Shown: positions 55,291 to 64,000 of the stretch, piece after piece
How positions within the stretch are numbered: position 1 is the first letter of the stretch
How the letters are laid out: every line of letters starts with the position of its first letter
Assembly: GCA_021613375.1 (NCBI GenBank)
Contig: CM038709.1
Coordinates: 37,046,428-37,110,427 of the forward strand
Source: Megaleporinus macrocephalus
Taxonomy: Eukaryota; Chordata; Actinopteri; Characiformes; Anostomidae
Direction: 5' to 3'
DNA: 64,000 bases
Notes under the pieces: model-generated
The model's input: the letters and a program-made list of their open reading frames with translations, nothing else
What the model was told of the DNA's origin: nothing
Database searches by the model: none
Translations under genes and position numbers: made by a program

Positions 55291-56165
55291 AACGGCAAAT
55301 AAGCTGATTTCACCTCGGTGCGGTTGGTCTTAAAACACAACATAATGTTAACCAGCCATGATGTTAATGTTGAGAGAAGCAGCAGAGTCTTTGCTGGTTA
55401 ATCCACAGGATAGGAAAAGAAAACCAAACAGCAGACATTGCGGAGCTCCTTGGTACCAAACAGAGGTCCACCCAAGCACTAGCAAACACATTGTACCTCG
55501 ATACTTCTGTATATTTTATTTAGTAGAAGGGCATCTGGACAAGAAGGTAGTTCTTATATTTGCCGCCTTGAAATCTTACTGTGATACTAGCACAGTACAG
55601 CCTCCTCGTCTTTATCTAATCTATTTTGTTTTTCACTTACTGCCCTCCATCTAGATTTCGAATGTCGCCGCATTGATGAAAGTGAAAACAACCTATTCCT
55701 GCAATAGAGGGTCAGGAATGGACTTTCTCTATTTAAAGCAAAATACAATGAAATACTGTAATTTAAGAAAACATAGTTATTGTTGATTGTATTCAATGTT
55801 AGTGTAAAATCAGTGTTCAGGCAGCTGCAATTTACTACTCTTTTGTTGGCAAGTTATGAGTCTTACAAGCCAAACCTAAAAATGACAACCAACTCAGCAC
55901 CAAGTCAGCTTTTCACTTATGCCAGCTATTGAACTATATTTATAATACGAGAATGGTGTACAAAAGAGAAAGAAAAGCACTGAATGTTTTAACATTTAAC
56001 TGCTTTGATCCAGCAGATATAGATTTCACCGGTAAGTGAAGCCCACAAAACCGTATATATCCAGAGAGCTCAGCTCCTGTAGTTAGATGTGAGTTTTAAA
56101 GAGTGTTGATATCTCAAATGCTTGCAAAGTTATTCAAGTTTAAACATAAGTTCAAAATGCCCTTG
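55291..56165. other. Unique noncoding sequence, nothing recognised
   Basis: Short frames on both strands (55358-55796) without domains. Confidence 0.35.
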
Positions 56166-56450
56166 ATTTCCATGCATGCCCCCGTTTCCCTCCGAGCAGT
56201 CTCTCGTCTCTGCTGGCCGTAATGAAAGGGCCAGTAAGTGGACAAATAAAAATCCCAGATATACACTGTGCCCGGTTTGGCTGAAGTGAGCATTTCTCAC
56301 TAAGCCAGTTCGACTTCTCCAGAGAGAGCACCGTACTTCAGCGCCAGAATAAATCTGGACTACCGGAGAGAGCTGTCGGTGTCAACTGGCCACGCGCTGT
56401 CCGCCTTATATAAATAACCCAGAAGGTTGAACTTGAGAGAGAGTTATAAA
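56166..56450. promoter_or_regulatory. Candidate conserved noncoding element
   Basis: Unique balanced sequence with CCTTATATAAATAACCC near 56404-56420 (TATA- and MEF2-like) and ATTTCTCACTAAGCC. No coding support. Inferred from texture. Confidence 0.35.
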
Positions 56451-56754
56451 AGTAACAATACTGAACTCTATTCTGTCTGTGCATGTCCTCTACTGTTTGG
56501 AGTACTAATGTGTCTGCATATAAAATAAGTTGATGGATTTAAATACTTATACCTAAACATAAAAGGTATTTTTAGTTGTGCTCTTGTGCAACAGCGATAG
56601 CGCTAAGCATTTAAAAGAAAATATGCAATTTTATTCGCCTGCAATGTATAAGAATGCCTGCAAATCCAGTTTTTCCAACTTAAACCATGAACGCTAAGCT
56701 GAGTTGTGTTTGTAATATCAACCACAACAATGTTATACATCATACATAAAAGGA
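56451..56754. other. AT-rich noncoding sequence
   Basis: No supported feature. Confidence 0.3.
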
Positions 56755-57093
56755 TGAAAGTCAGGAACAAGGCTACTGATTGGTTGACAAGTCAGGAACA
56801 CAGCCTGTAATTGGTCAACAAGTCAGGAACACAACTTGTGATTAGTTGACTAGACAGAAACACATCCTGTGAGCGGTGTAAAAGTCAAAAACACAGCCTC
56901 TGATTGGTCAACAAGTTAGGAACACAGCCTCTGATTGGTCAACAAATCAGGTCCAAAGACTGTGATTGGTATACAAGTCCAAAACACAGGCTCTGATAAG
57001 TCAGGAACCTATCCTGTGATTGGTCAACAAGTTAGAAACACAGCCTGTGATTAGTCGACTAGTCAGGAACAAAGCCTGTAAATGGTATACAAG
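56755..57093. repeat. 31-bp minisatellite with phased inverted CCAAT motifs
   Basis: About eleven units of TGATTGGTCAACAAGTCAGG followed by AACACAGCCTG or variants. Intact ATTGG (inverse of CCAAT) occurs in six units, at 56779, 56810, 56903, 56934, 56965 and 57019. The first five are exact multiples of 31 apart. Confidence 0.93.
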
Positions 57094-57149
57094 ATAAAAA
57101 AATAAATAAAGACAAAAATGGAGATGGACATGATTTCCTTTGGACAGCA
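57094..57149. other. Spacer
   Basis: A-rich spacer, nothing else. Confidence 0.3.
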
Positions 57150-57705
57150 ATGACATACAGTCTCTAATTGCACCCCTTCATGGTGCAGCTACAAGGTAGG
57201 GGCTTCTAATAAAGTTGATGGCATGGGTAATTACGAAATATTGCATGAACGTAGCTTGCTTTTTAATTGTCTTGGTATCACCGCTGGTGTTCTGACCTGA
57301 GGCTAGTGGCTAGGTTAAATAAGAAAGTTGGTCTTTTCAACACATTACAACACAGAGGGGGGTTACGCTCATTTATTAATTAATTTTCAGTGGTGCTGTG
57401 ATACATTCTGTCATATTAATATTTAAGCAACACTATACTGGATGGCTCATTTGCAACATGGGAGATGTCAACACATGCATGATGGAAACGTGATAAATTA
57501 CGGCACCACCATCATTAATTACAATAACGGCTGCTGTCGCGGGCACATTTCTGTGCTGGGGTGTAGAGCTTAACTCCTGTAGGGTCATGGTGGCACTGAG
57601 TTCCATGTTTTCTTTGCTCCGCCACCACGGATCACCTCATGAAGGGCTTGATAATTAGCTGATGGGTTTGAATTATGCATGGTTAATCAGAGAGTACACA
57701 AAACT
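57150..57705. promoter_or_regulatory. Candidate conserved noncoding block (one of the strongest)
   Basis: Non-repetitive balanced text rich in homeodomain- and POU-like cores: CATTTATTAATTAATTTTCA, ACCATCATTAATTACAATAA, GATAATTAGCTGATGGG and ATTATGCATGGTTAATCAG. No coding support. The density of AT-rich cores within a GC-mixed context is enhancer-like, but no conservation evidence is available here. Confidence 0.5.
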
Positions 57706-58199
57706 TTGCTGGAACATTCCAGGAAAGGAGGCTGACATTACTGAACCTCAAGCATCGGTCACTGCTAGAATCTAGCATTTTTGTTAGTTTTATCTGTAAC
57801 GCTGCCTTTGTGCACAGTAGCACAGTCATGCAGAAACAGGAAATGTTTTTCCCCAAACTCACCACCCCTCCATCAAACGCCACTGTTGCATTCTGGTAGG
57901 TAGTGTTCTCCTGGTTCACTGCAGTCCAGTGGTCGCATGCTTGACACCACCCCATCTGAGATTTGGAATTGGAATAATCTCAGGCTTGTGTACAGCTGCC
58001 CGACCAAGAAAAAACGATTTCAGGAAGCTCCTGATGCATAGATCTTGCGCTGAGGTAGCTTCAAGATGCAGCTTGGAACTCTGTAGTAAGGACAGATGAT
58101 TTACATGTGCTATGTGCTTTAGCAATGTTTTTTGCTAGATGCCATTTCATCACAAAAGGCGGTATCCTATGACAGTGCCATGTTTTAAGTCATTGAGCT
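57706..58199. other. Unique noncoding sequence, possible further regulatory text
   Basis: Balanced composition to about 58100. Minus-strand frames 57683-58125 have no domain. Confidence 0.35.
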
Positions 58200-58395
58200 C
58201 TTCAATATGACCCATTTTATATATATATGACTCACGATATATATATAGATAAAGTTAACAACAACAAATATACAACATATATATACTTTTATTTTTAATT
58301 TTTAATTATAGAAAGAAAAAAATACTTTAATTTTATTTACTTCAACTTATAACATATTATACTTTTGTATATATATATATATATATTAGTTTTTA
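58200..58395. repeat. AT-rich low-complexity tract with (TA)n runs
   Basis: Runs of ATATATAT at 58219, 58237, 58279 and 58370 within AT-rich text. Confidence 0.85.
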
Positions 58396-58636
58396 GCTTG
58401 ATAAAAAGGGTTAAAATTGCATACTGAACTGAGGGACCTCCAAAACATTAAATGTCCAAAACAGGACGTTTAAAGGCTACTTTGAAGAAGGATTTAAGTC
58501 TCCTATGTCAGTATAATGTTATTTACCTCATAAAGCATCCATACATTAGTGTCCATAAATATTCAAGTTTTCCATTATAAATACATTATTCAGTACATAT
58601 GCATGGGATATGATGTCAATATCCAATATGCCAAAT
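58396..58636. other. AT-rich noncoding sequence
   Basis: No supported feature. Confidence 0.3.
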
Positions 58637-58965
58637 TTAAAAACAGTGGGTAGTGCTGTTGCCTCACATCAAGAAGGTCCTGGGTTTGAATCCCTGGCTG
58701 AGTCCTCTCTCTGTTTAGTTTGTATGTTGTCTCTGCATGTGTGGGTTTACTCTCACAGTCCAATTACATGCAGTCAGATGAACTGGAGCTACTAAATTGG
58801 CCCTTGTGTTGTGTTTTTTCTTGGATGTGTATGTCTTATGTGTCTTCTCTGTGATGGACAGACAACCTGAGTCTAGGGTGTTTCCTGTCTTCTGCCCAAT
58901 AAGTGTTGGGATGGGCTCCAGCAGCCCCTGCATCCCAGGAGGATAAGCAGTTCAGATGATGAATG
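58637..58965 (+). mobile_element. tRNA-derived SINE, near full length
   Basis: A polymerase III promoter-like head: GTGGGTAGTGCTGTTGCC (A box region) and GGTTTGAATCC (B box) at 58683-58693. The body then has GTTTGTATGTTGTCTCTGCA, CATGCAGTCAGATGAACTGG, the GGGATGGGCTCCAGCAGCC segment and CAGGAGGATAAGCAG, ending near ATGATGAATGAA. Same family as 38190-38412, which lacks most of the middle. Confidence 0.88.
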
Positions 58966-59939
58966 AAACGTTAGAGGCCCACAGTGTAGTTTTACCATCG
59001 CAGCTAACTGTCATGACAGATGCCATAACATCAGATGTAATGCAGGTTAACTAGAATACAAACCATAAATGAATAAACTGGCCACCAAATTAAAAAAAGA
59101 CCAAAACATAAGCCTTTACAGCCTAATATTACAGTTATCTCAACAGTGCATGGAGGAGCAACACGGAAAAAAATCTATAAAAAATAAAAAGTATTTTTCT
59201 GTTTAGATCAAAAACAGAGAATATTCAGTTTCTGATCATGACGATCTGCTGTTCTCTCTCTTTCTATCTAATCAGAGATGGTCATGCAGTAGAAATCCCC
59301 AACTTGTTTCACTTTTTCTTCTTCCTTCAATCGTTTGTTATGATAGAGTGGTGATGATAAAAATAGCATGAAAGTGGTGATGCCATCACAGAGAGTCTGC
59401 AGTGGAGGAGGAGGAATGGATGTGAGCCTGAAGATGAAGCAGCAGAGGAAGAGATACCACTGAGCCTCCTGCAGAGGCAAAAGAGGCACGGAGATAGAGC
59501 CGTATGTGAGAAACGGCTTTGTTTTTGTTCGTTTCGAGGACGAGAATGTCCCAACTCAGAGAAAAACAGCTCTTGTTTTTTTTAGATCTAATTGGGCAAC
59601 CATTTCTACTTATGAAGGACGAGCTAATTCTCATTATATATAGGTACTTGCATGTCATGACTGGCAGTAACAACACATCTTTTGTTTTTTAATTCAAGTA
59701 CAGTTGAATTTTCTTTTACTATGTGTTGTCGTTTCATGATGAATGGACCAGCAGAAATTCAAATTGACTCTTTTTGATCTGTTAAGGAAGTTAAGGAAGT
59801 TTCTTTTCCTTTTGGAGATTCTAAGTGTTTTTTTTCTGACGGTGATGATATACAGGCACTTTTACTGTAGCAAGTATTACATGTATCATTACTATGTATT
59901 AGTATTATATAGGCATTGGCATAAGGAAGCATAGTGCTT
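58966..59939. other. Unique noncoding sequence, no gene seen
   Basis: The segment 59400-59490 is G and A rich. Three overlapping minus-strand frames (59268-59676) follow from it and show no domain. Confidence 0.35.
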
Positions 59940-60510
59940 TAAGCATATGCTCTTTTATTGAGCACTGCAGCAGAGGAAATCCAACTATCAGTGCTGACTG
60001 ATCTCAGTGACCTCACAGAGCCTGAGCCTGTTGGGTGCACCACAGCCCTGCCAAACCTTCCCACCTCTGGGGCTCGACATGTAGCTGGAGGGCTGTACTC
60101 AGCGCCAGGCCACCATGCTGCTCCACAAGCAGGTCCTTTCTGAGGACTACTGTCCAAATGTCCTTGCTAGTCGTTGTCCCTGCACCCTCGATGGCCATTG
60201 TCCCAGCATCCTAGCTGGCTGTCATCCCAGCGTCCTCGCTGGCCATCGTCCCGCCACCCTCGCTTCCACCTCTTTTGCAGTCCTCCAGCCAGAAAACTGC
60301 GATGAGACTCATCCTGTTGCGTCTTCTGCTGCCTTTGCTGTTTATCCTTACCATGCTACTTCATCCACAGTCCTTAACTGGGCTTCGTCCCATCCACTGT
60401 TTCACCTTCAAGTTCATGACAGCACGTCCATGGCAGATCAATCCAGTAGGCGCTCACTGCAGTATTGCATGTTTGTAATATATAAGACATTATTACATAT
60501 CACTCCATAG
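59940..60510 (+). CDS. Uncertain open frame with in-frame 8-residue repeat (partial or relic)
   Basis: A 131-codon frame from ATG 60115 to 60510 contains five head-to-tail 24-bp units at 60148-60267, read as an 8-residue motif of the form C-P-x-x-L-A-G-H (for instance HCPSILAG, CHPSVLAG, HRPATLAS). The block 59940-60430 is GC-richer than its flanks. Frames on the minus strand and in another plus frame (59958-60198) are also open, so openness is partly compositional. No known domain, signal peptide or transmembrane segment is evident after the repeat. It could be a fragment of a retroelement ORF, a decayed exon, or chance. Its start codon is not supported by any promoter I can see. I keep it only because of the in-frame repeat. 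Confidence 0.2.
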
Positions 60511-61905
60511 GATGGGTAACAGATTGACATAGCAATTTAAAAATTCCAAAAAAATGCACTTCTTGTACAATTTCAGTTCAGGTTGACCACATTCTCACTC
60601 AGTCAAATGGGGAAAGAAGATGTATTAAGCTGTATATTTCTTTACTTCGTTGAGTTTTGTTGTTGTGTTATGGCCATTCAAAATCAGTATGTTCTCCGCA
60701 TCATTCCTTAATATGCAAGGAATAGGTCGATCCAATTCCAAACTTATTCTCGCCCCTTCGTCCGCTAGTGCCTCAAGCCTTCAGTTCTTTATCAATACTG
60801 CCAGTGCTAGAACTGTATTCCTTTGTTATCTTCATTGGGTAAAAGTTGGATCTAATGTGAGTGGATGCATAATTTATAGAGTTGGTTGTCTTTAGGTGAA
60901 ACCAATGTTTTGGTTGATCCATGCACCGTTGTTTTGTGTCACCCTAAGGTGGAGGTGTTACAGACAGTAGAGAGACGAGTGCACATTCTTTGAATAATCT
61001 GTCTTGTAATACCAATTTGTGCCTCAAAATGTGACAGTGAGTGACTGTAGGTGGCTAAAGGTCTTGGAAAACGACTGCCACAGCCTACTTTGGGCAAGAA
61101 ACCATATTCAGCAGCAAACAAAAGAAATTATATAAATAGAAAACAGGCCAAGGGTTAGCATTGCCCCTGTTGGAGATGCTCTTGGGTAGTAAAACATCAT
61201 AGAGTTTGCTCCTTTTTATGGAAACCAACAAGCAGAACATGTTCTAGACACGTATTGCCCTCTACAGATTATTTACAGACCCTCGAGTTATTAGTAAACT
61301 ACATCATGGAATGCAACATTAGGGTTTAGGATGAATTTTTAGGGTTTGTGTTAAGGTAATAAGATTTAATAGAGTCTATTATAACTATCAACTAGTTCCC
61401 TTACAATTAAATTATGAATTTAATGTTAGTTATAAACAAGCTGAGCATCTGCAAAGCATCTACACTGGACTATAAAAATAAAGCACGAGCAATTGTGCAT
61501 CTCAATAAACATTAAGTGTGTCCAAACCTTTGACAGGCAGCGTAATGCAATAGTACTGTGCGTACCCCCTACAGGTGGCACTGCAGCTCCTCGCAGTTAT
61601 TCTGGAGATTCATTCAGCTGTTTCAGTGGTGTGGCATTGTGGGTTGTTATAATAGCGTTCTTTGTGAACATTTTTTATTGCCTTTTAAAAAGCAATGAAC
61701 ACGCTGGTAATTGCAGTAGGTCTCTGAAATCAGAGATTATATTAGTTAGTTATAAAACATGAAGCATGAGGCCAGAGCTGCGTATGGACCATTAACACTC
61801 AAAGAATTTTTGCTACGTGAAGGAGGTTTCAATGCGACGGAAAGATATAAAAAATTTACAGCGCAATGTGAAGTATCTTGGAACGCAGCACCTTTAACCA
61901 GGCCC
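60511..61905. other. Noncoding sequence, nothing firmly recognised
   Basis: The text around 60600-60900 and 60940-61130 has open frames of 60-81 codons without domains. A short echo of the AAACCCTAA motif (inverted) lies at 61320-61351. No repeat partner is seen in the window. Confidence 0.3.
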
Positions 61906-62350
61906 TTCTACACTCACCAGCCATGTTATATTAGAAGCTCCTACCGCATACCTTTACTTACTTATGAGCTCCATTGTGCAAAGTGCCTTCATTTCTTCCA
62001 TTTCTAGTCAAAACAGCAATAAAGTACATGCTCCTTATTTTCTGGGGTTATTCCTGCAGAGCTTAGATGCAAAATAATACACTTGCATAAGGAAGGAGAA
62101 CATCAAAAATCTTGGTAGACCACCAAACTGTCCCCCTCAGATAAACAGCCTAAAGCTTTTATCTTTGAGAGAGAGGAGAACATCAAGCTTTACTCATGTT
62201 TTAGATCTGAAAACATCCACTGGTGTTCCTGTCCATCCTTCAACTGTGAGAAGACACCTCAGCGTTATGGGTCTAAAAGGATGTGTAGCTGTTCAAGAAG
62301 CTCCTCACTGAGAAAAGGAGATACAGACCCATCAAACAAAGAAGCTGCTG
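61906..62350 (-). repeat. Interspersed repeat family B, copy 2 (inverted)
   Basis: The segment 62145-62312 is the reverse complement of 4869-5040 with good identity. The stretch from CTACACTCACCAGCCATGTT (61910) to 62140 may be its further extension or a separate element end, as CACTCACCAGCCA resembles common fish terminal repeats. Confidence 0.75.
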
Positions 62351-62429
62351 CCAGTTTTATGATCTTGGTTAGAACAGAGCTATAGCGTAACCCCCTTCTG
62401 CAGCCTATGAAGCAATCTTTTCACAACTG

Positions 62430-62585
62430 TGCCATCATCTCTCAGTCTCTATATCCCAGTGCCTCCCTCTCAATCTCCTCCTCCCCATCCAATCTTCCCT
62501 TGTTCTCTCTCTTACCCTCTCATTCGTTCCCCCTGACCCGCTCTTCATCGCCCTTGTTTTCCTTTTCTTTTTACTCTCACTCAAC
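62430..62585. repeat. C/T-rich low-complexity stretch
   Basis: Pyrimidine-rich (CTCTC, TCCCC, TTCTC). Plus- and minus-strand frames over it have biased Ser/Pro or Arg/Glu composition and are not genes. Confidence 0.75.
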
Positions 62586-62647
62586 CCTGCAGACCAGTCG
62601 GTGGAGAGAGATGAGAGATTGAGTGCCACTTGTGGAGGCGTGGCACT

Positions 62648-62940
62648 ATACAGCCAGGTCTATAAATATTTGGACGTCAACAAAGTCATTTTAGCTGCCC
62701 AGCACCGCATTGAGTGGGAATTTTGATCAGCTTAGAAATTACAACCATTTTTATAGGAATTATCTCATCATTAGTGGCTCAAAGATAATCAGACAATAGG
62801 CTCCTTAGCTGTTCAGTGGACAAGTGTGTGCTATTTTTTTACATGTGAGCACAAGAAAGAACTCAGGCTGACGTTCAAATGTTTCATTTAGAATCTGTGA
62901 TCTGAACGCTCAATAAGAATTCCAAAGAGTTGCAAATTTA
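62648..62940 (+). mobile_element. Tc1-like element end fragment
   Basis: Begins TACAGCCAGGTCTATAAATATTTGGAC, read here as ACAGCCAGGTCTATAAATAT, a typical terminal repeat of fish Tc1 elements. The next text (GGCTCCTTAGCTGTTCAGTG and GACAAGTGTGTGCTA) matches the region just inside that terminus. It appears to be the opposite end of the element type of which 14755-15155 is a transposase fragment. No transposase is left here. Confidence 0.65.
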
Positions 62941-62944
62941 AGGA

Positions 62945-63365
62945 CTTGAGATTTGCTTGACTGATATCAATAAATGACTCAACTTTGACTTGGTATTCAT
63001 GCCTTGACACCTGACATTGATTTGAGCACGATGCAAATTATGACAAATTCTTTGACTTCTTTATTAAACATTTACATTTTTAGGTACTGAGAAATTAGTT
63101 TTTATGGATTGGGTCATTTCTGTTGCAATGCAGGCAAAACTGGCAAGTTGTTAGAATGTGGAGACTAGCAGAGATCAACCTATGCGGAAGCTTGTATCAT
63201 GGAAGTGACTATTCCAAAAACAGTAAGGATTTGATTATGGTGTCTGTGAAAGTATTAAAAAGAGCTCAGTGATATGCAAGGTCTGCAGAGCAAACAGCAG
63301 TGATCACCACAACATCCAACTTCATCCGTCACTACAAAACCCACAAAGAAAGGTACATAATTGTG
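62945..63365 (+). pseudogene. hAT transposase relic with a BED-type zinc finger
   Basis: At 63262-63353, with one frame change near 63312, the plus strand reads VICKVCRANSSDHHN then TSNFIRHYKTHKER. This has the Cys-x2-Cys, spacer, His-x3-His arrangement and the flanking text of BED zinc fingers found at the N-terminus of hAT transposases and ZBED proteins. The preceding text 62945-63025 (GACTTGGTATTCATGCC, TTGACACCTGACATTGATTTGAG) has GACTT-type subterminal repeats like those of the 5846-7101 element in opposite orientation. It may be a remnant of an autonomous relative. The transposase core is absent downstream. Assignment to hAT over a host ZBED-type gene rests on the decayed frame and the repeats. 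Confidence 0.6.
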
Positions 63366-63565
63366 TCTTATAAGTTATTTCTATATAACTAATAAGATAT
63401 ATTTAATGTTAAGTTTGAAGATATGACAAATATGACTTTGAATCGATTTTGTATTAGGAGGACAAAACAGCCAATACTGGACTTCATTGTGTGAAAAGAC
63501 AAATTTTGTATGATTGTGCAACCAATGAATCAATAAATAAATTAATTATTAGTAGTAGTAGTATT
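63366..63565. other. AT-rich spacer
   Basis: No supported feature. Confidence 0.3.
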
Positions 63566-63569
63566 TGAT

Positions 63570-63730
63570 CCACCTCCCTAAAAGTACTTGCTCTGTGGTG
63601 GTCCTGTGGGGGTCCTGACTATTAAAGAATAGGGTGATTGGGGAAAAACATGTGTGCATTGAATAAGATTACAGTCTGTACAAAGTCCTCCTGTATGGTA
63701 AGTGGAACTGATAAAATAGATGAGTAATGT
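63570..63730 (+). repeat. Interspersed repeat family A, copy 3 (fragment)
   Basis: Shares GTACTTGCTCTGTGGTGGTC, CTGTGGGGGTCCTGACTATT, TAAAGAATAGGGTGA and CTGATAAAATAGATGAG with the copies at 24625 and 51175. Confidence 0.8.
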
Positions 63731-64000
63731 GTACAGAGTTTTTTTTACAGCAAATGGTTCCTCCTGCACACCTGTTTCTGGCAGGAACAGCATTACCTTT
63801 AACATCAACTGTGGAAAAGCTGCACATGACATTTTAGGATTGTTGGAGACGATTCTGCTGTCTGCTTTTGGGCTAAACTTGCTAGGATGGCCTGACCTAC
63901 AAGATTCACTTGTAAATTATTTTGTGGACAGTGAAATGTCTGATTTTTGTTTGTTCCTACGAAATCCTCTTTAACAGTGTTCTTATCCTCTGCTGCTGGA
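63731..64000. other. Noncoding sequence at window end
   Basis: An 84-codon plus frame (63720-63974) is open to a stop just before the window end, without a recognisable domain. Confidence 0.3.

Noticed and set aside
59268..59676. Overlapping minus-strand frames rich in Leu, Ser and Pro
   Set aside because: They follow from a G/A-rich stretch and have no recognisable domain.
1..64000. A bacterial, phage or plasmid system, or an endogenous viral element
   Set aside because: Base composition, SINEs, Tc1 and hAT elements and microsatellites point to a fish genome. I see no gag, pol or env frame, no operons and no Shine-Dalgarno-linked genes.

Overview
The window looks like teleost fish genomic DNA. 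It is AT-rich and intron-like in texture. It holds several families of decayed Tc1-like transposons, hAT-type elements, tRNA-derived SINEs, an L2-type LINE, and long microsatellites and minisatellites. The repeat repertoire resembles that of ostariophysan fish (carps, catfishes, characins), but this is only an impression; order and species cannot be fixed from the sequence alone. I found no convincing host protein-coding exon, rRNA or tRNA gene, and no prokaryotic or viral operon. Nearly all open frames are short, lack recognisable domains, or are by-products of tandem repeats. The best reading is a gene-poor intergenic interval or the inside of a very large intron.

Layout. 1-7.1 kb: two nonautonomous hAT elements, 1166-3012 (carrying a 58-bp minisatellite) and 5846-7101 (perfect 8-bp target duplication), flanking a GC-richer block of probable regulatory sequence. 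7.2-16.4 kb: several blocks of non-repetitive, balanced-composition sequence that look like conserved noncoding elements, separated by MITEs, a SINE, an (AT)n tract, a 41-bp minisatellite and a Tc1 fragment. 16.5-25 kb: a 50-bp minisatellite, a 312-bp tandem duplication, two Tc1 relics of one family and a long-palindrome MITE. 25.5-28.3 kb: a very degenerate tandem array built on GCTAATGCAGATCC-like units, split by a dead Tc1 element. 28.5-31.7 kb: probable regulatory sequence and a tandem duplication in which only one copy expanded an (AT)n tract. 33.9-44.6 kb: an hAT element with a near-perfect target duplication, a 25-bp telomere-like minisatellite, a SINE, and more candidate regulatory blocks. 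45-52.5 kb: LINE remnants (including an L2 with a serially repeated 3' tail), a Tc1 relic and long AT repeats. 53-64 kb: a 20-bp array carrying TACTAAC in most units, a 31-bp array with regularly phased CCAAT boxes, candidate regulatory blocks, a SINE, an open frame with an in-frame 8-residue repeat, and hAT and Tc1 relics.

Nothing here forms a pathway. The functional content, if any, is probably cis-regulatory: about fifteen non-repetitive blocks are proposed as candidate enhancers or conserved noncoding elements of the kind that cluster around developmental regulators. That is inference from composition and needs a cross-species alignment. The most unusual direct observations are the tandem arrays (58-, 41-, 50-, 31-, 25-, 20-bp and the degenerate 22/31-bp array) and the nesting of elements within each other. 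No new defence or mobile system with intact coding capacity is present.
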